From contig JAIGNY010000879.1 in the NCBI GenBank assembly GCA_020152595.1, positions 487,001 to 551,000 of the forward strand: a DNA stretch of 64,000 nucleotides, written 5' to 3'. Position numbers and translations under genes: made by a program. The stretch is from Chiridota heheva. Taxonomy: Eukaryota; Echinodermata; Holothuroidea; Apodida; Chiridotidae. Within the stretch, counting starts at the first letter, position 1. The number at the start of each line of letters is the position of its first letter. Of the stretch, positions 58,141 to 64,000 are shown piece by piece. A model generated the notes under the pieces. It searched no databases. It was not told where the DNA came from and was given only the letters and a program-made list of their open reading frames with translations.

Positions 58141-58599
58141 GAATATTAGCACTCTCTAGAGCGCATACCTGCGCCCCATTGCAATTCCAACATGCCTAGA
58201 ATAATTTTAGAGTTCATTTAATTCCCATACCCAATATAGTGTACTGTACCTCAGAAATCCAAGGCCCACCAAGATTCATCCCCAAGTTTTGATCTGTAAT
58301 GAACATTTGCAATCTGAACAACTAAAAATTATCTTCTGACTGGATTTCTTCCATACCATTTGTTTTCCATACCATTGTTTTCAGTTTTATTAAAGTGAAG
58401 CATCATTGTTTGAGCTCTATTCAGCCAAGATTCACATTACATCATTTTTTATTCATGGCAGAAACCAATTGTTTTATTTTCATTGATTCCAGATCCAGAG
58501 AGCACTTGATGTAAGTCTCTTTGGGTCCAGAAAAAATTGATTGTTTGGTTCTTCATTCAGAGTGCAAAGTCATTGTTCAGGACATTTAATTGGAAAGTT

Positions 58600-59310
58600 T
58601 AAACTTATTCTTGACAGATCTCATCCTAAACCATCCCAACCCATCAATTTCTGCCCTTCTCCTCTTCCAATTAGTCTCAAATTTTATTCACATCTTCATG
58701 AAATAGTAACAAAACCACATACCAAATTTAATCCTAATCCAATCATCAGTTCTGGAGATATCTTGATGACAGACAAACTCACCTTAAAATGTCCCCACCC
58801 CTCCAATTGCACCCTTCCCTTGTTCCAATATGTCTCAAATTTTAATCACTTTTTCCTTAAGCATTAACAAAACCACTGACACCAAATTTAACTCAAAACC
58901 AATCATCAGTTCTGGAGATATCTTGATGACAGACAAACAAACAAGAGGCAAAAACATGTCCCCACACCCCCTCCATTTCCACCCTTTATCTGTTCCAATA
59001 TGTCTCAAGTTTTAATCACGTCTTCCTTAAGCAGTAACAAAACCACACATTAAAATTAATCCAAATCCAATCATCAGTACTAGAAATATCTCAATGACAG
59101 ACAAACAGGGTGAAAACATGTCCCCACCCCTCATTTTCACTCTTTCCCTGCTCCAATATGTCTCAAATTGCTATCACGTCTTCCCTAATTGAGCAGTAGC
59201 AAACCAAACACCAAATTTGATCCAAATCCAGTCATCAGTTCTTGAGATATCTTGATGACAAACAAATAGCCAAATAAATTTACAGAGGCGAAAATATAAA
59301 CCCCGTCCAA
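58600..59310. repeat. ~160-bp tandem repeat, four units
   Basis: Each unit has TGTCCCCACCCCTC, TTCCAATATGTCTCAAATTT, TTCCTTAAGCAGTAACAAAA and CAGTTCTGGAGATATCTTGA plus TGACAGACAAAC. The last unit runs into CCAACTTCGTTGGCGGAGGT, a palindrome-containing end that looks like the terminus of a dispersed element. Confidence 0.9.
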
Positions 59311-59575
59311 CTTCGTTGGCGGAGGTAATAAGAAAGACCAAATAGTGCTTTCTTAGACCAAAAGAAAGAAGAGTAATTACAAAAGTGCAGCAATTTGGTT
59401 GAGACACTCTCACCATTTTTGTTTTGAAATTACACAAAGAAATTAAACATTTAAAGACTTCTTCTTTTCAGAATTTCATTCTCTTTTTACGAAAAGACAA
59501 ACTAAGAAAGAAAATGTTTGTAGCTGTCTAAATACCTTTAAAATTCTCATCATTATGATATTCATCAGTGCATAC

Positions 59576-59736
59576 CTTAAAGTAGTGAGGGTCTCCTCGT
59601 AATTAATATCAGCTGGACTGAGGGCAGCAACCATCGCAGTCTTGGAGTTCCCTCCAAGATTTTCCCGAAGAAGCCAAGTCAAGACAGAGTCTCTGTATGG
59701 AATGAAATCCGATTTCTTCTTTCGTTTATGGCTGCT
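59576..59736 (-). CDS. unc-104/KIF1: Kinesin-3 exon: end of motor domain
   Basis: First visible exon, about 53 codons. It begins [17 protein letters not shown], continues with [18 protein letters not shown], and ends at [11 protein letters not shown]. The GGNSKT segment and the following ADINYEETL helix are diagnostic of the last part of the kinesin motor core. Acceptor is TTTTAG at 59737-59742 and donor GTATGC at 59570-59575. It ends with two bases of an Arg codon, completed by the next exon. The lysine-rich start matches a length-variable, alternatively spliced loop in KIF1 proteins, so a micro-exon could lie upstream. Confidence 0.96.
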
Positions 59737-59754
59737 CTAAAAGTACAGAAAGAA

Positions 59755-59865
59755 ATAGAGAGGATACATTAGTAGACTTCCTACAGCCGTTATTTCTAAG
59801 CAGGTAAGAAGAGAGGATACACAAGTAGACTTCCTGCAGCAGTTATTTCTAAGCAGGTAAGACAG
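59755..59865. repeat. 57-bp direct duplication
   Basis: GAGAGGATACATTAGTAGAC...TTATTTCTAAGCAGGTAAG occurs twice in tandem. Each copy ends CAGGTAAG on the plus strand. It lies about 20 bp beyond the acceptor side of exon 59576-59736. Confidence 0.85.
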
Positions 59866-59969
59866 AACTTTAAACTTGAAAAACTCCTGAATGAAATAAA
59901 CTATTGAAGCAATTTCTTTACTGTTTTGTTTCTTTCGATTTCCTCTTTTATAAGATGAACTTGCTTGAC

Positions 59970-61560
59970 CCTTGAACAAATGTTTACGTTTGCCTCTGGC
60001 ACTGACCACCAATGACACTTTCCACAGGTGTGATGGCTTTGGGGTTAATTTGGTTTTTAAATTGACATTTAGAGAAACTTTGGCTACATTTCAGTTTCTC
60101 CTTCATTAAATTTGCTGTTCTAAATATACTTAATGACATTGCAAATGATCTTTTAGAATAAGTGCCAAAAAATTTACCTATCAAGACTCTCAAGAGTGAA
60201 CACAGTATATAGAGAGAATAACCTATATAAAGTGTAGTTCTCGCAAATTCTTTACACATCAATGATATATTTACTTACAAATCAAGCTGGATTCTGTTTT
60301 CAATCATGTTTAAGATGATTATCAATAGTTCTAAAAATATCTAGCCAATTATTTGTTTTAGTTTTTCACATCACAAAAACAATATATTACCTTCTTTACA
60401 ATAACAACATTCATTGAGTCTTGTTTTGTTGCAAAGATACCACCAAAAAATCCTTTCCATTTTTTTTTGTTTGAACATGTCTGGCTTGTGATGAGGTAGA
60501 ATTCAATCTACGATACAAGCTCCCTAAGGAAACCAAAACTTTGAAGTGTGAAAAACTAATTACTGGTAATTTTACTCAGAGGTCTAAATTCCGAGAGTTA
60601 CTGTACATTGTGACTATAGCCTCAAAAACGCAGCTCAAAAATATAGCCCCACTCCCGGCACATTTTAAGTCATCTATAGTAAAGGTATAGGGAAGGGTAC
60701 AAGTAAAATTTGCTACATACATTTAAAATATAATAGCAAATAAGTAAACAGCAAAATAATACATCAAAGTTGGAAAATTTGCCGCTAGCCGCACTTTGAT
60801 TTTCATGAAATTATTTGTACAGAGTTTTGGAAGAATCCTATTACAGCAGTAAAATAGTTTTAAAAATGCTTTTTCTTATTCACGAACAGAAAGACCTCCA
60901 AGTTTCTCAATATTTATTTAAATCTTAGAAAGTGCCACCCTCATAATCTCTGTGCTTAAATCCAAATAAAAACTGCTGGAGGAAAAAGCATTTAGCATAG
61001 CCCAAAAGACGTTTTTATGTATGAAAAAAAGAACTGATTTTTTCTGTTTTAGATCGAAAAGGTGACTATACTATATGTGTACATCCACGTCTCCTAACCC
61101 AACCCGACTGTGCTTTTGTTCAAATATATCAAAATCTCACTCCCCCCCCACACCCCACACACAAAACTGAGCAACTTCCATGATCAAATTTCATGATGAA
61201 GAAGATCTGAGGCCTCATCCTATTCTACAGTTTTTGAAATAATTGCTCCAAATATTATTCTACTTTTGACTCATTCCATGAAATTGTTTCAAGTTCATAA
61301 ACATGCACGGGAAGTCGCCTCAGGGTAACAATAATTTACAATTTTCTGTTTCTTTCTTTATAAAGCAATATATGAACAAATCATGGCGGAGATTAAGATC
61401 AGGATTTCAATTTAAAAAGTAGATCCCATCAATCTTACAACCTCTCATATTGTTTTACGAAAGCATTTTCCTTGGGATTAATTGTATTCTAGGAAAGAAA
61501 ATGTGGTTTTTATTTTAGAGGAGCTTCACAGGTAGATGTTTATGAGCATTGAATTCCAAC
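59970..61560. other. Intron, no gene recognised
   Basis: AT-rich; checked for the preceding motor-domain exon (expected LGKVISALAE-like peptide) and none was found. 61140-61160 has a C run. Confidence 0.4.
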
Positions 61561-61744
61561 TGATTGAAGATAAGATATTGTCTGAGGTTGGATAGAGTTT
61601 GAAACTCATTTCTCAGAGAAAGGACTTAGTAATGATGGCTAAAAATCTCAAGAACCTATTACACTGGGAGGAGTTTCATCCACACTGCAGTAGCAAGTCT
61701 GGAACTGTCTCCCAGACTATGCTGTTGAAGAGATTCACAACAAA

Positions 61745-62388
61745 GGGGCTCAGTCTTACAAAACATGGGGGTTTAGTCTTACAAGACATGGGGGCTCAGT
61801 CTTACAAGACATGGGGGCTCAGTCTTACAAGACATGGGGGCTCAGTCCTACAAGACAGGGGCTCAGTCCTACAAGACATGGGGGCTCAGTCCTACAAGAC
61901 ATGGGGGCTCAGTCCTACAAGACATGGGGGCTCAGTCCTACAAGACATGGGGGCTCAGTCCTACAAGACATGGGGGCTCAGTCCTACAAGACATGGGAGC
62001 TCAGTCCTACAAGACATGGGGCTCAGCTCAAGACATGGGAGCTCAGTCCTACAAGACATGGGAACTCAGTCCTACAAGACATGGGGGCTCAGTCCTACAA
62101 GACATGGGGGCTCAGTCCTACAAGACATGGGAGCTCAGTCCTACAAGACATGGGAACTCAGTCCTACAAGACATGGGGGCTCAGTCCTACAAGACATGGG
62201 GGCTCAGTCCTACAAGACATGGAGGCTCAGTCCTACAAGACATGGGGGCTCAGTCCTACAAGACATGGGGGCTCAGTCCTACAAGACATGGGGGCTCAGT
62301 CCTACAAGACATGGGGGCTCAGTCCTACAAGACATGGGGGCTCAGTCCTACAAGACATGGGGGCTCAGTCCTACAAGACATGGGGGCG
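61745..62388. repeat. 23-bp minisatellite, about 28 units
   Basis: Units GGGGCTCAGTCCTACAAGAC + ATG; variants GGGAGCTC and GGGAACTC, one truncated (GACAGGGGCTC) and one scrambled unit (GGGGCTCAGCTCAAGACATG). All three plus-strand frames stay open because none contains a stop. Confidence 0.97.
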
Positions 62389-62464
62389 TCATCATCTTCT
62401 CTCAGCACCATAATTATTTTCATTCCATTTCTAAACTGCTGTGAACCATTACTTGGCTCATGAG

Positions 62465-63585
62465 GATCGACTCTCATATAGTGCCTTGTTAAGTGCCTTT
62501 ATGTTTGACCTAGTCATACCTGCTCATGTACCATTGTTCACCTTAGCATTTTAGAAAACAAAATGGACCCCAATGGCAAAGTTGGGAGAAAAAACAAGAT
62601 GTATGGTTCCCAGAGTACTGACAGGTAAAAATGTGAACCTTAGCCTTCCCCCGTCCCCTACCCCCCACCATCACAAACAACGGTTTTATAATTTTTACGC
62701 TCCAACCTGAAACCTCCAGCATCTCAGCCATGTGCTCAACCGACTGCATGAATCTCCATTTTGTATGTAAAACAATTTAGTGCAACTGAAAAATTATTTC
62801 TAAATAGAAAGTCACAACATGGAGGACATTACAGTACAGATTTGTAAATATATTAACATCAACCGCAAAAAACAATGCATCTTCCTAAACATTAAATAAC
62901 TGAAGGGCACAATAGAAATGTAAAAAAATAAAAAAATTAATAAACATCAAATTACATCTACATGCAAAACTTAATACTACTTTGTACATGATTGCATTTA
63001 TTTTTTAGAGGAAGAATTACAACATAGCTTTATATATGTGGGTTTTATGCAAATTTATGCATCTTTTTTTAAATCAACACATATGATACTGTTTTACCTA
63101 TCACTAGTATCCACAAAATGTATAAACTATATGTACTGAGGCCAATTCTCATATTTGAAATACAAATCCTGATAAAAAGGAGCTAAATTTTGGTATTCAA
63201 AATGAAAAAAAATGTAGAGAAAAGAATTCATGCAAATCAACAAGTCAGTAACCTACAGAAGCGGTAAGGTGATTCACTTTCCTCTTACTACCAATAGGCT
63301 TACTCACTGCTATCCAATGATATTAATCAATACAACCTCAAGGGTCCGCAGGCGAATTCAAAATTAATTCTTAGGTCTCCCATCTTTGCAGCAGACTCAA
63401 TGCACAATATAGACATGATAAACACAATCACGGTTGCAGGGAGTAAAATAAGATGGAGGTTTACGAAATAACACAGTTCTTACCAGTGGAATTTTTGACT
63501 TTTATAGGGTTAAGAAAGATGCGATGAGAAGAAATATACAAAAAGAAAGATTTGCAAAGGTTAGACGATATGAAGAGTAATAAGC
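62465..63585. other. Intron, no gene recognised
   Basis: AT-rich. TCTACATGCAAAAC and similar simple sequence only. A weak micro-exon candidate at about 63488-63505 is discussed under rejected items. Confidence 0.35.
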
Positions 63586-63589
63586 ATGT

Positions 63590-64000
63590 CAAGAAATTGA
63601 TCAAATTATTAAACATTGTGATGAGCCTCAAAGACTACATTTCAATTAGTTATGTTTCTCCTTAACAACATGAATGTATGAAGTTCCAACATCTGAAGAA
63701 AGTCCATTATCAACAAAGTATATATCAAAAAGATGTGCAAATATCAATAATTGCTCACATTTATTTTCTTTCATTATATTGTATCTTAAATATCAAGAAA
63801 TTTGCCAAATTATTAAACATTGTGATGAGCCTCAACAATACATTTCAATTTTTGTTTCCGCTTAACAACATGAATGTATGGATTTGCAACAGTTGAAAAA
63901 AGTCCATTGTCAACAAAGTATATATTAAAAAGATGTGCAAATATCAAATAATTGCATACATTTATTTTCTTTGATAATATTGTATCTTAAATATCAAGAA
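63590..64000. repeat. ~203-bp tandem repeat, two units and start of a third
   Basis: TCAAGAAAT...AAATTATTAAACATTGTG, ATGAGCCTCAA, CAACATGAATGTATG and AAGTCCATTATCAACAAAGT recur about 203 bp apart. A third unit begins at the window edge. Confidence 0.9.

Larger units (their letters stand above)
84..59736 (-). other. unc-104/KIF1: Kinesin-3 (KIF1/UNC-104 type) gene, internal part
   Basis: Composite gene assembled by eye from conserved peptides and GT-AG sites. Kinesin-3 motors carry synaptic-vesicle precursors and other organelles toward microtubule plus ends. Visible order over 799 codons: end of motor domain (1-53), neck linker and neck coil (54-125), linker (126-203), FHA domain (about 195-285), coiled coil (about 310-365), conserved stalk (386-534) and KIF1-type region (535-799). 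Every junction is phase compatible, which strongly supports one gene. The ATP-binding part of the motor lies beyond the right edge. The C-terminal PH domain expected for this family lies beyond the left edge. Closest family by motif is KIF1A/KIF1B/UNC-104, as opposed to KIF13, KIF14 or KIF16. Confidence 0.95.

Noticed and set aside
59755-59865. Coding exon ending CAG|GTAAG on the plus strand
   Set aside because: It is a 57-bp intronic duplication; no open family-related frame and opposite strand to the gene.
61599-62463. Three overlapping plus-strand frames of 200-281 codons
   Set aside because: 23-bp array with no stop in any plus-strand frame; opposite strand to the kinesin and no family match.
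63480-63510. Micro-exon candidate (minus strand AG|TCAAAAATTCCACTG|GTAAGA) upstream of the first visible kinesin exon
   Set aside because: KIF1 genes do have micro-exons here, but the acceptor lacks a pyrimidine tract and the peptide (SKIPL) is too short to recognise.

Overview
The window is eukaryotic and almost wholly occupied by part of one gene: a kinesin-3 motor of the KIF1A/KIF1B/UNC-104 type on the minus strand. Eighteen coding exon positions were placed by hand between 59736 and 84, one of them with two alternative versions. They run from the end of the motor domain through the neck coil, FHA domain, coiled coils and the conserved KIF1-type stalk. Splice sites agree in phase and the joined reading frame is 2397 nt (799 codons). 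Both ends of the gene lie outside the window. The AT-rich sequence, intron sizes (one is about 25.6 kb), retrotransposons and non-coding repeats fit an invertebrate animal. An echinoderm or other marine deuterostome is a guess, not something the sequence proves.

Layout, in transcript order (high to low coordinates). 64000-59737: intron upstream of the first visible exon, with a 23-bp array and a ~200-bp tandem duplication. 59736-50844: motor end, neck, FHA and coiled-coil exons, with several tandem arrays and two decayed exon copies. 50843-25256: the giant intron, holding an endonuclease/reverse-transcriptase LINE (+), three fragments of an RNase H-bearing LINE (-), a duplicated block flanking the first LINE, hairpin-ended non-coding elements, piggyBac-like MITEs and arrays. 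25255-13640: stalk exons, an exon-derived array and a pair of mutually exclusive exons. 7837-84: last visible exons, separated by a G-rich array, a 28-bp AT-rich array and a 3-kb array of 69-bp units.

The main themes are (1) phase-matched alternative exons at 15054-14964 and 13739-13640, (2) minisatellites that appear to have grown from coding sequence, namely a kinesin exon at 25255-24515 and a LINE ORF at 42940-43645, (3) decayed duplicate exons beside their parents, (4) a possible membrane-anchored short isoform by read-through of a donor at 50843, and (5) more than 20 tandem arrays inside the introns of one gene. No prokaryotic genes, CRISPR array or intact second host gene was seen.
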